Origin: Candidatus Hydrogenedentota bacterium | GTDB taxonomy: Bacteria; Hydrogenedentota; Hydrogenedentia; Hydrogenedentales; JAJRTN01 | Length of the DNA: 64,000 nt | Assembly (NCBI GenBank): GCA_024278275.1 | Contig: JAJRTN010000150.1 | Coordinates: 1-64,000, forward strand | Direction: 5' to 3' | Shown here: positions 45,711 to 54,504 of the stretch, piece by piece | Layout: each line of letters opens with the position of its first letter | How positions within the stretch are numbered: position 1 is the first letter of the stretch | Notes under the pieces: model-generated | Told to the model about the DNA's origin: nothing | What the model saw: the letters and a program-made list of their open reading frames with translations, nothing else | Database searches by the model: none | Position numbers and translations under genes: made by a program

Positions 45711-46072
45711 CGTGAGACGGTCGCTTGAGGCTCCCCGCCATGACGGTCTTTTGGCCCCGGTCACGCCGGGGTCAGGGAGATAGGATCTCGTTGGGAATGT
45801 TGGAAGTCGTGATGGGCCCCGTTCGCGATGAATCTGCAGGTGAGAACATGCCCAGGCGAGTCGTGCGCTGAAGCATGCCCTGCGGGATGTCCCATGAAAC
45901 CAAGGAAGAATCGCTGATAAAAGCGAATCCCGTCCTTTTTACGTCATTGTGAAGGGGCCTAAGCGACGCTGGCAACCTCCTGTTATGCAGGGGCCGGATT
46001 GCCGCGTCACGTTGCTTCTTAAAAGCGCTCTTTCCACTATCACATGACGACTCGTCCCCCACTTTTCCTGCG
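45711..46072. other. Intergenic region without recognised features
   Basis: About 360 bases between the PLP-binding-protein gene and the TPR-protein gene. No gene with a convincing protein or ribosome binding site was found on either strand, and no clear terminator for the TPR gene was seen. Confidence 0.4.
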
Positions 46073-47512
46073 TCAGTTTCTTCGCTTGTTCCTGCCACGA
46101 AGTTCGGGAGGCATGCCCCGGCAGTCGGTTCCACCTTCCTGGCGCAGGATCCACATTTTCTCAGACAAGGAGAGGTTGAGTCCATGCTTCTGCTTAAGGC
46201 GGATGATCATCTCCGAGCCTTCGTCCCAGAAGTCGTTACTTTCCCAGCGTGCCTTCTCCAAGACGCCGATGGCGTCTCGGATCTTGTTTTCACGAATCAG
46301 GTCCTGTGCCTTCATGCGAAGGCGCCGGCCCACGGCGTAGGGTTCATCCCCCATGCTTTCCCAAATCTTGAGCGCTTCGGCCCGGTACTTATCCGCCTCG
46401 GCCTGGAGTTTGGCCCGTTCGTCCGGGTCGGTGGCCTTGTCCAGCGCCTGCAGGACCTCCAGCATGCGCTTCTCGGCGATGCGTCCTTCGTTTCGCCGGA
46501 CAAAGCGGGGGGCCACGGAAGAGCCGGTGGCGCTGTTGGGGTAGCGCTTCATATAATCGATCCAGCCGGCCCGGGCTTCCTCGAACTGGCCGTTCAACTC
46601 CTCGACGATATACAACTGGCGTGGCACCCAAACCTCGTGGGGTACGGAGACGGCGGTCTTCAGGGCGGCCACGGCGTTGGGATAGTCGTTGAGCTTGTTC
46701 TTGTAGATGGCAAAGCCCAAGTCGAAGGGAAGCTTATAGTTTCGGGGGTTGTGTTCGATTCCCGACTGGAGGAACTCGGCGGCCCAGTAGTAGAAAGATT
46801 CCTTTTCTCCCACGCAGGTGCCGTACTCATCGCTCCATACCTTGAGGTTTTCCGGGGTGTCATCGAGTTTGGCCGTCACGTTGTAGGCCACGTGCCAGGC
46901 ACCCAGGAGATAAGCATCGATGAAATGGGGGTCGAGGAGTACGCATGATTCCATGAGGGGCACCATGAGATGTACGGTGCCTTCGTGCCAGAGGCGGTCC
47001 ACTTCGAGCCAGATGAAGTTGGCCGCCAGTTGGCGGAAGCCGAAAAAGAGGTTGAATATATTGGCACCGGAGACATATCCCTCATACTGGGCAAGCTTCA
47101 GCTTCTGATCCCGTGCCCGTGCCAGAAAGTCCTTGCGGACGCCGTCCAACGCGCCATTCCGTGCCAGCTTGAAAAGAAGATCATAGTTCTCGTCGCTGGC
47201 GGTCAGATAGGCCAAGGTGCCCACCGTTCGCCCGTCGTCCATGACCCGCTCTTCCCTGGGCACGTCGGGGAGCAGGCCGGTGGCGGCTTTCTCCACTTCT
47301 TTCAGGAAGGCCACATCGTTGGCGTACTCGACCGTTCTCTTCGTGCGGACTTTTTCATCGTCGAAAAGCCGAACATGGGTACCCGCGGCGATGATCCACT
47401 CGTAAAAAACTTGTCCCTCGCGGATGCTGTCGATGTGACGTCCCTGGAGGGTTCCCAAGGTGCCTGCCACGAGGAGCAGGACCGCCAGTATGAGGTTCAT
47501 TGGGCGCTTCAT
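46073..47512 (-). CDS. TPR-like protein associated with an ABC exporter
   Basis: The 479-residue protein has an N-terminal membrane anchor or signal (MNLILAVLLLVAGTLGTL) followed by helix-rich pairs in the style of tetratricopeptide repeats (LQSGIEHNPRNYKLPFDLGF, AVAALKTAVSVPHEVWVPRQ, EARAGWIDYMKRYPNSATGS). No catalytic motif was recognised. It follows the ABC permease gene by six bases, so it is co-expressed and may be a periplasmic partner of that transporter. Its family name is not known to me. Confidence 0.72.
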   Translation of the reverse strand: MKRPMNLILAVLLLVAGTLGTLQGRHIDSIREGQVFYEWIIAAGTHVRLFDDEKVRTKRTVEYANDVAFLKEVEKAATGLLPDVPREERVMDDGRTVGTLAYLTASDENYDLLFKLARNGALDGVRKDFLARARDQKLKLAQYEGYVSGANIFNLFFGFRQLAANFIWLEVDRLWHEGTVHLMVPLMESCVLLDPHFIDAYLLGAWHVAYNVTAKLDDTPENLKVWSDEYGTCVGEKESFYYWAAEFLQSGIEHNPRNYKLPFDLGFAIYKNKLNDYPNAVAALKTAVSVPHEVWVPRQLYIVEELNGQFEEARAGWIDYMKRYPNSATGSSVAPRFVRRNEGRIAEKRMLEVLQALDKATDPDERAKLQAEADKYRAEALKIWESMGDEPYAVGRRLRMKAQDLIRENKIRDAIGVLEKARWESNDFWDEGSEMIIRLKQKHGLNLSLSEKMWILRQEGGTDCRGMPPELRGRNKRRN

Positions 47513-47518
47513 GGCGGT

Positions 47519-48349
47519 TTAGAGCTCCTTGCGGCGGAAGACCCAATAGGCCAGGATAAAGCCGACCATGGCGTACACCAGCCCATAAATGATCAGGTTG
47601 GGGATAAGAACATCCGCCGGGGGATCATTGGGCGGACTATTGACGATCTGGGTCTTAAGGCTGAAGTACTGCAAATTGGGCAACACGTTGTAGAGGACGC
47701 GTGCCAGCCCGCCGATGAGTTCGTCCAGCTTTTCGCCGGTTTGTCCCGCGCGCTCAATAACATCCTTGAGATACTGTGTCAGGTTGCAGGTGATGTAGAT
47801 GAACAGTCCGGCGATGGTGGGCAGGACGGCGGAGGTGGAGGTGCAGGAGATGGCGAAAGTGAAGGCCGATACAATGAGGAACTCAAAGTAGGTAAGCAGG
47901 ATGGACCACAGGAGCAGGGTGGGGGGAATGCCCTGTCGCAGGTAGAGGGCGACGAAGAAGAGGCCGCCCATGAGCAACAGGTTCAACAGGATGATCGCCT
48001 GGATCCCCATGAACTTGCCGAGGAGGTATTGAAAGCGGTTCAGGGGCTTGCTCAACACGCTGTAAACCACTTTGTTTTCCATTTCATTGGGCACCATGGA
48101 TGCCGAGATGAAGACGGTAATGAGCATGCCGAAGATGGAAATGGTGGTGACACAAATATCTTTGATGAGCTTGAGGTCGATATCGGTCTGGGCCTCGCCG
48201 ACCATGCGCTGATTCATAAAGGAGGTGATAAAACTGGCACCGAAGATAACCAGCAGGCTGAGGATGAGAAAGCCGATATAGGACCGCTTTCGGATCCCCT
48301 CACGCCAAGTATACACACCGATACAGATCGGTCCTCTCAGGAAGTCCAT
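47519..48349 (-). CDS. ABC-2 type transporter permease
   Basis: The protein has 276 residues with six predicted membrane helices (for example YIGFLILSLLVIFGASFI, GMLITVFISASMVPNEME, AIILLNLLLMGGLFFVALYL, GLVYAMVGFILAYWVF). The layout and the PNEMENKVVYSVLSKPLNRFQYLLGKF segment after helix 2 are typical of ABC-2 permeases of the NosY/GldF group. The start overlaps the ATPase stop (TGATG). The exported substrate is unknown. Confidence 0.87.
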   Translation of the reverse strand: MDFLRGPICIGVYTWREGIRKRSYIGFLILSLLVIFGASFITSFMNQRMVGEAQTDIDLKLIKDICVTTISIFGMLITVFISASMVPNEMENKVVYSVLSKPLNRFQYLLGKFMGIQAIILLNLLLMGGLFFVALYLRQGIPPTLLLWSILLTYFEFLIVSAFTFAISCTSTSAVLPTIAGLFIYITCNLTQYLKDVIERAGQTGEKLDELIGGLARVLYNVLPNLQYFSLKTQIVNSPPNDPPADVLIPNLIIYGLVYAMVGFILAYWVFRRKEL

Positions 48350-49314
48350 CAGGCATTACTCCGCTTTGCTTCCGCCGCGCCGACGACGCGGACAAATACA
48401 TCTTCCAGGCTTTCCCGCCGTGGGGCCACGCGCACGAGGGTCAGTTTTTCAGCCTTGCACAGCTCCAGGGCATCGTAGGCCGACAGGCTTTCGGCCACGC
48501 GAAGCGTGACGACGTCCCCCACCTTGTCTTCCTTGACCATTCCCTTTTCCGCCAGCCTGGCGAGGGCGGAATCGTCGATGCCGCGCACCTCGATATTGAG
48601 GTCACGGTCGGTGAGCAGCTCGTCGATGGTCCCCAGTGTCTGGAGAACCCCCTCGAAGAGAATGCCCACCCGGTCCGAAATCAACTCGACCTCAAGCAAC
48701 TCGTGGCTGGAGATGAGAAGGGTTTTGCCCTGATCCCGCAGCACGCTGAGAATGTCACGGATTTCCTTGCGTGCAATGGGATCGAGACCGGTGGTGGGTT
48801 CGTCGAGGATGAGGAGCTGGGGGTCGCTGATCAGGGCCTGGGCCAGGCCGATACGCTGGCGCATGCCCTTCGAGTAGCCGCGCATCATTCGCTTGCGGGC
48901 GTGCCCCATGCCGACCTGCTCCATCACTTCGTCAACCCGACGGTTGAGTTTGGCGCCCGTCAGACCGTAGAGCTTGCCGTAGAACTTGAGAATCTCCTCC
49001 CCCCGGAGGAAATCGGGATAGTAGGCGCCTTCGGGGAGATAGCCGATTTCGCGTTTGACCGCGGACGAGTAAATCCGGTCGGAACCCATGATGCGGATGC
49101 TGCCGGAAGTGGGGAAAATAAGTCCCAGCAACATCTTGATGGTGGTGGTCTTTCCCGAGCCGTTCGGCCCGAGGTAGGCGAATATCTCGCCGGGGTTGAC
49201 GCTCAGGTTGAGGTCCGTCAGGGCGTGGACATCCTGCCCGCGCCGCGCCCCCTCATACACCTTCGTCAAGCCATGGGTTTCGATTACTGACGACACGTAA
49301 TAAGGGCCTTTCAT
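48349..49314 (-). CDS. ABC transporter ATP-binding protein (ABC-2 exporter)
   Basis: The protein has 321 residues. Walker A GPNGSGKTT (49-57), signature YSKGMRQRIG, Walker B LLILDEPTTGLDP and the switch His in ISSHELLEVE are intact. The C-terminal extension (about 230-321) resembles that of drug or polysaccharide exporter ATPases (CcmA/NatA type). It starts the operon ATPase-permease-TPR protein. The first ATG at 49314 is used; an internal start would lose the first strand. Confidence 0.93.
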   Translation of the reverse strand: MKGPYYVSSVIETHGLTKVYEGARRGQDVHALTDLNLSVNPGEIFAYLGPNGSGKTTTIKMLLGLIFPTSGSIRIMGSDRIYSSAVKREIGYLPEGAYYPDFLRGEEILKFYGKLYGLTGAKLNRRVDEVMEQVGMGHARKRMMRGYSKGMRQRIGLAQALISDPQLLILDEPTTGLDPIARKEIRDILSVLRDQGKTLLISSHELLEVELISDRVGILFEGVLQTLGTIDELLTDRDLNIEVRGIDDSALARLAEKGMVKEDKVGDVVTLRVAESLSAYDALELCKAEKLTLVRVAPRRESLEDVFVRVVGAAEAKRSNA

Positions 49315-49811
49315 GCTTTGGTTTAGCCGCGCATCACGAACCGCGGAGGCGACCGGTCCGGTGAGATTGGCATCCAGGACGTAAAGTCATGACAGGAAGC
49401 AGCTCGCCCGAATATGGCCGAAGAGCCGCTTGAGGCATATCATACAAGGTCCGGATGATATCAGATCACTTTGAACGAATCAATTCCCCGTAATTTACTT
49501 CAGCGGCGCAAAATTGGAGTACGTAGTCTTGGTGGGCCTTGGCCACCAAGACGGAAACCTTGACGACGAAACAGCCTCTCTTGGAAAAGGGGCCATGGAG
49601 CGCCCTGTTGGCGCGGGACACGTGCCGCCAACGGGCATGCGGGAGCATGCACCCGGTAAAAGAGAAACGCACCACAGGTGCATTCCAGCCAACCCTTCGC
49701 GCCGTCCCCCGGGAATCCTTTCAACCCATGTTCACGGACTTATTCGTCACTTTGGCTCCCCATTGCATGCCCCGATTTATGCAACAAGAGAGCTGACAGC
49801 GGAGCATGTTC
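49315..49811. other. Long non-coding region upstream of the pseudopilin gene
   Basis: No convincing gene is seen. On the plus strand the frame of the pseudopilin is open back to 49514, but the translated part has no ordered pattern and no ribosome binding site. The region ends in a good plus-strand terminator, which implies that something is transcribed across it. Confidence 0.45.
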
Positions 49812-49853
49812 CCGGGCCTTCGCCGGGACTCCAATCCCAGGCCCGGATTTTTT
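49812..49853 (+). terminator. Rho-independent terminator without an upstream gene
   Basis: CCGGGCCT (49812-49819) pairs perfectly with AGGCCCGG (49839-49846) and is followed by ATTTTTT. The 19-base loop can itself pair in part (CGCCGGGACTCC). It lies on the plus strand where no plus-strand gene precedes it within 5 kb, and about 360 bases before the pseudopilin start. It could end a small RNA or act as a leader attenuator. Confidence 0.65.
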
Positions 49854-50104
49854 CACCAGCCTCCTGTTGCGTACGCGTATCCCGGGTCATCTCAAGGACT
49901 TGTCTCATTTGGCGACCTCGACGTGTGTCTACACGCTGTCGTCCGCCTCGCTTCGTCAACCCCCCTGACTTGGTCCATCTACCCATGGGCACGACGAAGC
50001 GGGTGAACTGCCCGGGCCAGGCTCGACGGATTCATACAATAAAATCCACGAAACCCAGCAAGACAAAAAATCGTGTGGAGGATACCGTGAAAATGATAAG
50101 TTGG

Positions 50105-50129
50105 TATCATGTATGTCATGATATCATGA
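50105..50129. promoter_or_regulatory. Perfect 14-bp palindrome with TATCATG direct repeat
   Basis: TCATGATATCATGA (50116-50129) is a perfect palindrome. TATCATG also occurs at 50105-50111, 17 bases before its copy within the palindrome (50122-50128). The block is AT-rich and stands about 90 bases before the pseudopilin start, the place expected for an operator. The cognate regulator is unknown. Confidence 0.5.
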
Positions 50130-50215
50130 TAGTGATTTTGGCCGCTTATCGCCAAAGTCATCACAACGATGCACGGCCCATGGAGGGCCGGTGCGAAACA
50201 AGAGGAGACGCAGTC

Positions 50216-51307
50216 ATGCAACAAACCAGACGGGGGTTTACCCTCATCGAACTCCTGGTCGTCATTGCCATTATCGGCATCCTGGCGGCCATCCTGCTTC
50301 CCGCGCTCGCACGGGCGCGAGAAGCCGCGCGCAGGGCTTCCTGTGCGAACAATCTCAAGCAGTGGGGGCTCATTTTCAAGATGTATTCAAACGAAGAGCG
50401 CTCGGGAGCTTTCCCGCCGGTGATGGTGGACATCCCGACGGTACCGGCCAGTAATCTCAACATGAATGGCATCATGTCGTACCAGGGTGGCTCACTCTAC
50501 CCCGACTACTGGACCGACCCGAATATCGCGAAGTGCCCCTCGGACTCCGGTGGCGACCGGACGGCCGCTTCATTGGGAATCCGCGATGATTTCGCACAGC
50601 AGGTTCGGGATGCCGCCACGCGTTACTCCCAAACCGGCGACCCGGCGGACAAGACCTGTCTGAACTCCCTCCTTTCCATGCCGGTGTCGTATTTTTACAC
50701 GGGCTGGGCCACCCGCAGTTGCGGACAGTTGGCCAAGATCATTGCCAGCAAGTACCGGATTGTCGCGTGGGCGCGGGGCAACGTCCCCAATTCTGTCTAT
50801 CCGGCCACGGAGGTCTGCGGATTTCAGACAACGGGCTTCTCGGGGTGGATACCGCGTGACTTTCCGGGCGAACTGGGCGCGAGCGGCATGATGTGGCCCG
50901 AGGGTTCGGCGGCCTGGGTGATGGACGAAAATGGCGATCCGTTGCCCGACACCTATCCCGTGCTGAAGGAAGGCGTGGAACGCTTCTTCATCACCGACAT
51001 CAATAATCCTGCGGCGGGCGCGCAGGCCCAAAGCAGCATTGCCGTCATGTTTGACAGTTTCGGCGTCAATGACGACAACGCGCTGGGAACGGGTTCATGG
51101 GACTTTGGCTGGACCATGCCGGATGAGAAATCGGGGATTATGCGCTTCAACCATGTTCCCGGCGGTTGCAACATTCTCTACATGGACGGCCACGTGGAGT
51201 TCAAGAAGTATGGGCGTGAATATCCCATCGGCACGAATTACCGGGACGGTGCCTGGCTGGGTGTGGTGCTGCCCAACCTGGTTCCCGTAAGCTCCGGGTT
51301 TGGTTGA
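50216..51307 (+). CDS. Prepilin-type pseudopilin with H-x-DG C-terminal motif
   Basis: The protein has 363 residues. The type IV prepilin signal is [17 protein letters not shown], cleaved after Gly7, with Glu12 at position +5 and a 20-residue hydrophobic helix. The helix tail ([19 protein letters not shown]) and the C-terminal H...YMDGHVEF match the DUF1559-type or H-X9-DG pseudopilins abundant in PVC bacteria; the spacer between His and Asp-Gly is ten residues here. AGAGGAGA precedes the ATG at 50216. Such proteins are secretion pseudopilins or surface structures of uncertain role. No pilus assembly genes are nearby. Confidence 0.9.
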   Translation: MQQTRRGFTLIELLVVIAIIGILAAILLPALARAREAARRASCANNLKQWGLIFKMYSNEERSGAFPPVMVDIPTVPASNLNMNGIMSYQGGSLYPDYWTDPNIAKCPSDSGGDRTAASLGIRDDFAQQVRDAATRYSQTGDPADKTCLNSLLSMPVSYFYTGWATRSCGQLAKIIASKYRIVAWARGNVPNSVYPATEVCGFQTTGFSGWIPRDFPGELGASGMMWPEGSAAWVMDENGDPLPDTYPVLKEGVERFFITDINNPAAGAQAQSSIAVMFDSFGVNDDNALGTGSWDFGWTMPDEKSGIMRFNHVPGGCNILYMDGHVEFKKYGREYPIGTNYRDGAWLGVVLPNLVPVSSGFG

Positions 51308-51341
51308 TTTCAACCCGACCCCACCGTGGATTGATTTCGGG

Positions 51342-51379
51342 GCCCGGAACCGGCCCGCCATGGCGGGCTGATTCCGGGC
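51342..51379 (+). terminator. Nested hairpin after the pseudopilin gene
   Basis: GCCCGGAA (51342-51349) pairs with TTCCGGGC (51372-51379), and inside it GCCCGC pairs with GCGGGC around CATG. It lies 35 bases after the stop. The T content after it is low, so it is a probable but not certain terminator. Confidence 0.5.
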
Positions 51380-51462
51380 TTCCCTGATCCGGGTGCGGTG
51401 AGGCAGGGCCGGGGAAGAGGGTACAGGCGGAGCCCCCGTTTGGCTCTTTACCGGTGAGGCTC

Positions 51463-51530
51463 TGCACAAATGGTCACGAGTGCGTGTTTCCCCCGCCTGT
51501 CCTTACTGTTCCCCGAACGCGGGAATCCAG
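51463..51530. repeat. Dispersed intergenic repeat with palindromic core, copy 2
   Basis: This copy corresponds to 45646-45710 (TGCACAAATGGTCACGAG, GCGTGTTTCC, CGCGGGAATCC). About 35 bases further on, GGAGTCCCGCTTTCGCGGG (51561-51579) is a related palindrome in inverted orientation, so the interval 51463-51586 may be a single larger inverted unit. Confidence 0.6.
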
Positions 51531-51652
51531 GGGAAAGATCAAGGTGCTGCGCCGTGCCATGGAGTCCCGCTTTCGCGGGGGTGAGGGCTGGTCGTGGTAT
51601 GGACGGTCGCAGCCGCTAAGTGGTTTCGGCGAAGCCGGGTTCGGAGAATGAT

Positions 51653-52774
51653 ATGGCGGCTAATCCCGTGGTGGTGTTTGGCGCGGGGAGCATTGGGCGC
51701 GGATTGCTTGGCCAACTGCTGAGCGAGAACGGGATGCCGATGCTGTTCGTGGAACCGGTGGAGGCATTGCGTTGCGCGTTGGCTGAATCGAAGGGCTACA
51801 CGGTGCGCCTGGCGGGGCGGCAAGCGGAAGACTTCGTGATTAGCGGCTATGAGGTTGCGGCTCCGGAGGAGCGGGATCGTATTACGGCGGCGCTGGCCTC
51901 GTGTCCTTTTGCGGCGACGGCGGTGGGGGGAGTACATTTGCCGGACGTGGCGAATCTCGTTACGGAAACAATTGGTGGTGCGCGCCGGGCACCGCTGCCA
52001 ATGCTCCTGTGTGAGAATTGGCCGAATGCCGCGGAGGAAATGGCGCATTGTTTGAACACGAAGGCATTGGCACGGGGGAAAGTGGTTTGCGTACCCTCAT
52101 CCGTCGAACGCATGGTCAGGCCGGCGGAGGGGCTTGGTCTCGTGGGCGAAAGTTGCGAATCCCTGTTCATCGACGGGACCACCTGGCCCGGCCCTCGTCC
52201 CGCCTTGAAGGGCTTCGCGTTCGTGGAGGCCCTTGAAGCGTACTACAAGCGCAAGCTTTTCACGAATAATGCGGGCCATGCGCTGCTGGCTTATGAAGGG
52301 GCGCTTCGCGGTTGCGACACCTTGTGCGCGGCCCTGGAGCATTCGGACATTGCGGCCCATCTCAAGGCGTTGCTCCTCGTTGCCGCGGAAGCGCTTCACC
52401 GGGAGTATGGGTTGGGCCGGGAAGCGCTCGACCGGCATGTGCGCGACCTGCTGATCTACCGTTACCCGAACGAAGCCCTGGGGGACACGGTGGCACGGGT
52501 GGGCCGTCAGCCGCTGCGCAAACTGGGCCGCGAGGAACGGTTGACCGGCCTGTTACGCCTGCTGGCAAAGCACGGCCTGGACGCGACGCCGGTCCATCGC
52601 GCCATGGCCGCGGCGCTGTGCTACTTTGACCCCGACGATGAAGAATGCATAAGAATGCGGGAAATGATCCGGCGGGACGGGCCGGCGGTCGTGCTTGAAT
52701 CCGCGTGCGGCCTGTCGCCCGGCCAGCCCGCTTTTGAGGCCGTCCTGGCGTATTACGGGAAAATGGAGCGATAA
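51653..52774 (+). CDS. Mannitol-1-phosphate 5-dehydrogenase-like polyol dehydrogenase
   Basis: This 373-residue protein of the mannitol dehydrogenase family has an N-terminal Rossmann motif VFGAGSIGRGLLGQLL (7-22) and the family motif YKRKLFTNNAGHALLAY in the middle, with Lys and His in the expected catalytic places. It resembles MtlD in size. No PTS gene is close, so the substrate need not be mannitol 1-phosphate. GGAG stands seven bases before the ATG at 51653. The next gene, a zinc alcohol dehydrogenase, follows after two bases, so both probably act in one sugar-alcohol pathway. Confidence 0.82.
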   Translation: MAANPVVVFGAGSIGRGLLGQLLSENGMPMLFVEPVEALRCALAESKGYTVRLAGRQAEDFVISGYEVAAPEERDRITAALASCPFAATAVGGVHLPDVANLVTETIGGARRAPLPMLLCENWPNAAEEMAHCLNTKALARGKVVCVPSSVERMVRPAEGLGLVGESCESLFIDGTTWPGPRPALKGFAFVEALEAYYKRKLFTNNAGHALLAYEGALRGCDTLCAALEHSDIAAHLKALLLVAAEALHREYGLGREALDRHVRDLLIYRYPNEALGDTVARVGRQPLRKLGREERLTGLLRLLAKHGLDATPVHRAMAAALCYFDPDDEECIRMREMIRRDGPAVVLESACGLSPGQPAFEAVLAYYGKMER

Positions 52775-52776
52775 TC

Positions 52777-53835
52777 ATGCGAAGAGCGGTGCTGCGAGAC
52801 GTGAAGACCCTAGCGTTTGAGGAGGTGAACCGGCCGGCGTGTCCGGAAGACGGCCTCCTGGTCAAGATGAAGACCTGTTCGGTATGCGCCACCGATGTCA
52901 AGATCTACAACCATGGGCACCAACTCTTGCAGCTCCCGAGGGTGCTGGGCCACGAAATAGCCGGGATTGTGGCGGAAACCGGTCCGCGTGCGGCCGGCGG
53001 GTTCGCGCCGGGGCAGCGGGTGGCGGTGTGCGCGGTCATCAACTGTGGTCGCTGCGACTACTGCCTGCGTGGCGCGCCGAGCATGTGCCTGGACTTGGAA
53101 GCCTTCGGCTACCATTACGACGGCGGGTACGAGGAGTACCTGGCCGTGCCCGCGAAATCCATCCAGTGTGGCGGCGTGAATGTTCTCCCGGAGACCATGA
53201 GCTTTCAGGAAGCGTCGTTGGCCGAGCTTCTCGCGTGCTCCATCAACGGCCAGAACCTGTCGGGCTTTCAGTTGGGGCAAAGCGTGCTTATCATCGGAGT
53301 CGGCCCGGTGGGCCTGATGCAGGCCCAATTAGCGCGTGCGCGCGGGGTGTCGTGCGTGTGGGTCGCCGATGTGCTTGCGGAGAAACGCGCCCTGGCCGAG
53401 GCCCTCCTGGGCGACGGGGTGGCGGGAACCCTCGACACGGCCGACGAAGGGGCCTTCCTCGATGCGGTACAGGCGGTCACCGACGGGCGTGGCTTCGACC
53501 AGGTCATGTTGTGTTGCGGCGTGGGCTCCATCCAGCGCGTCAGCCTGGCGTGCGTGGCGAAAATGGGTTGTGTCAATTTTTTCGGGGGGCTGCCCAAGGG
53601 AAACAGCCTGGTGGAATTGGATACCAATCTCATCCATTACAAGCAATGCCGCGTGGTGGGCACGCACGGCTCGTCGGCGCTGGAGAACCGTGAAGCCCTG
53701 GCCATGATCCACGCCGGCCTGATCGATGTGAAGCCGCTGGTGACGGAAACCATTCCACTGGATGCGCTGGAAGACGCCTTGCGCGTCACCCGTCCGGCCC
53801 CCAGTCGTCTTAAAAGCGTCGTGACGTTTGAATGA
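52777..53835 (+). CDS. Zinc-dependent alcohol/polyol dehydrogenase (MDR family)
   Basis: The protein has 352 residues. Catalytic zinc ligands are Cys37 and His59-Glu60 (VLGHEIAG). The structural zinc lobe is CGRCDYCLRGAPSMC (C90, C93, C96, C104). The NAD-binding motif is IGVGPVGLMQ. It fits the sorbitol/threonine dehydrogenase branch of the medium-chain family. It is encoded two bases after the mannitol-dehydrogenase-like gene. Substrate is unknown; a sugar alcohol or related polyol is likely from the context. Confidence 0.9.
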   Translation: MRRAVLRDVKTLAFEEVNRPACPEDGLLVKMKTCSVCATDVKIYNHGHQLLQLPRVLGHEIAGIVAETGPRAAGGFAPGQRVAVCAVINCGRCDYCLRGAPSMCLDLEAFGYHYDGGYEEYLAVPAKSIQCGGVNVLPETMSFQEASLAELLACSINGQNLSGFQLGQSVLIIGVGPVGLMQAQLARARGVSCVWVADVLAEKRALAEALLGDGVAGTLDTADEGAFLDAVQAVTDGRGFDQVMLCCGVGSIQRVSLACVAKMGCVNFFGGLPKGNSLVELDTNLIHYKQCRVVGTHGSSALENREALAMIHAGLIDVKPLVTETIPLDALEDALRVTRPAPSRLKSVVTFE

Positions 53836-54253
53836 CGGCGCGGCCGGGAGAGGGGTATGGTCGCCTTTTGGATAACCCCTTCGAATTCCAGCTTCGGCCT
53901 GAAACCCGGTTCTCGTTACAGGTGCGGGCGGAAAGATACTTGTTTCCTGCCTTATCCGCATAGTGGGCAGGCTGGTTAGGCACGCCCACAAATAAGGGCC
54001 GTAAAGCGCTCCCTGGATTCCCTGCCTGGAGCCGGCCGAAAAAAACGGCGTGAACACAGAATTATCACTTTGTTTGCGATGGGGATGGCTGCTTTTTTGC
54101 AGGTTTTCACGAGAGGCCGAGAGGGGAAGGTGTTTTGGGGGCTAAAGTGTCTAACATATTGGTATAAAATCATTTAAGATAGAATAAACTCTTGACAGTG
54201 AAAGATGGTAATGACAGGATTGGGGCGCTGGAGAAGATTTTTTGATTTTTTTC
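53836..54253. other. AT-rich intergenic region before the small zinc-protein gene
   Basis: About 420 bases. The first half is GC-rich without a gene. The second half (from about 54130) is AT-rich, with TATAAA near 54162 and a TTGACA at 54192-54197 that has no good -10 partner. These may be further regulatory elements of the downstream gene. Confidence 0.4.
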
Positions 54254-54282
54254 TTGACATTTGAAAAGGATCGTGGTATAAG
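54254..54282 (+). promoter_or_regulatory. Near-consensus sigma-70 promoter
   Basis: A perfect TTGACA (54254-54259) and TATAAG (54277-54282) are spaced by exactly 17 bases. The start point near 54289 leaves a leader of about 54 bases before the ATG at 54343. It is among the best promoters in the window and serves a gene of only 44 codons. Confidence 0.82.
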
Positions 54283-54342
54283 CTGCCTAAGTTTGCCCGC
54301 CAAACTGAACCCACTCCATTTGAAAGGACGGTGAGATCCATC

Positions 54343-54477
54343 ATGCAATGTACCTTGTGCAACGAGCACATTGATGACATCGAGTTTGAGCTCGATGATG
54401 CCTTCGAGGTTGAAGGCGAGTACTGGCACGCCGAGTGTTACGCCGAGTATTTCGGTGAGGTCCTCGAGGCCGTGTAA
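54343..54477 (+). CDS. 44-aa LIM-like zinc-finger small protein
   Basis: A 44-residue protein, MQCTLCNEHI... to ...VLEAV. Cys3-x2-Cys6 and, after 22 residues, His29-x2-Cys32 (WHAEC) give the layout of the first half of a LIM-type zinc finger. The spacer is acidic (DDIEFELDDAFEVEGE) and the protein is strongly negative overall. No name is known to me. It has its own near-consensus promoter, a GGTGAG site seven bases before the ATG, and a terminator 28 bases after the stop, so it is a monocistronic, probably well-expressed gene. It could be a zinc-binding adaptor or regulator; this is inference. Confidence 0.78.
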   Translation: MQCTLCNEHIDDIEFELDDAFEVEGEYWHAECYAEYFGEVLEAV

Positions 54478-54504
54478 ATTCCAAGCCATCCGATTGTGGC
54501 CCGC

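Noticed and set aside
46970-48478. 502-codon antisense frame across the TPR and permease genes
   Set aside because: It crosses two well-supported genes and has no recognisable domain or ribosome binding site.
49388-49415. GGAAGCAGC motif reminiscent of the bacterial SRP RNA tip
   Set aside because: The neighbouring conserved bases and the paired arms of a 4.5S RNA are absent.
49514-50215. Open frame extending the pseudopilin by more than 230 residues upstream
   Set aside because: The prepilin signal must be at the N-terminus, the upstream part has no ordered pattern, and AGAGGAGA precedes the ATG at 50216.
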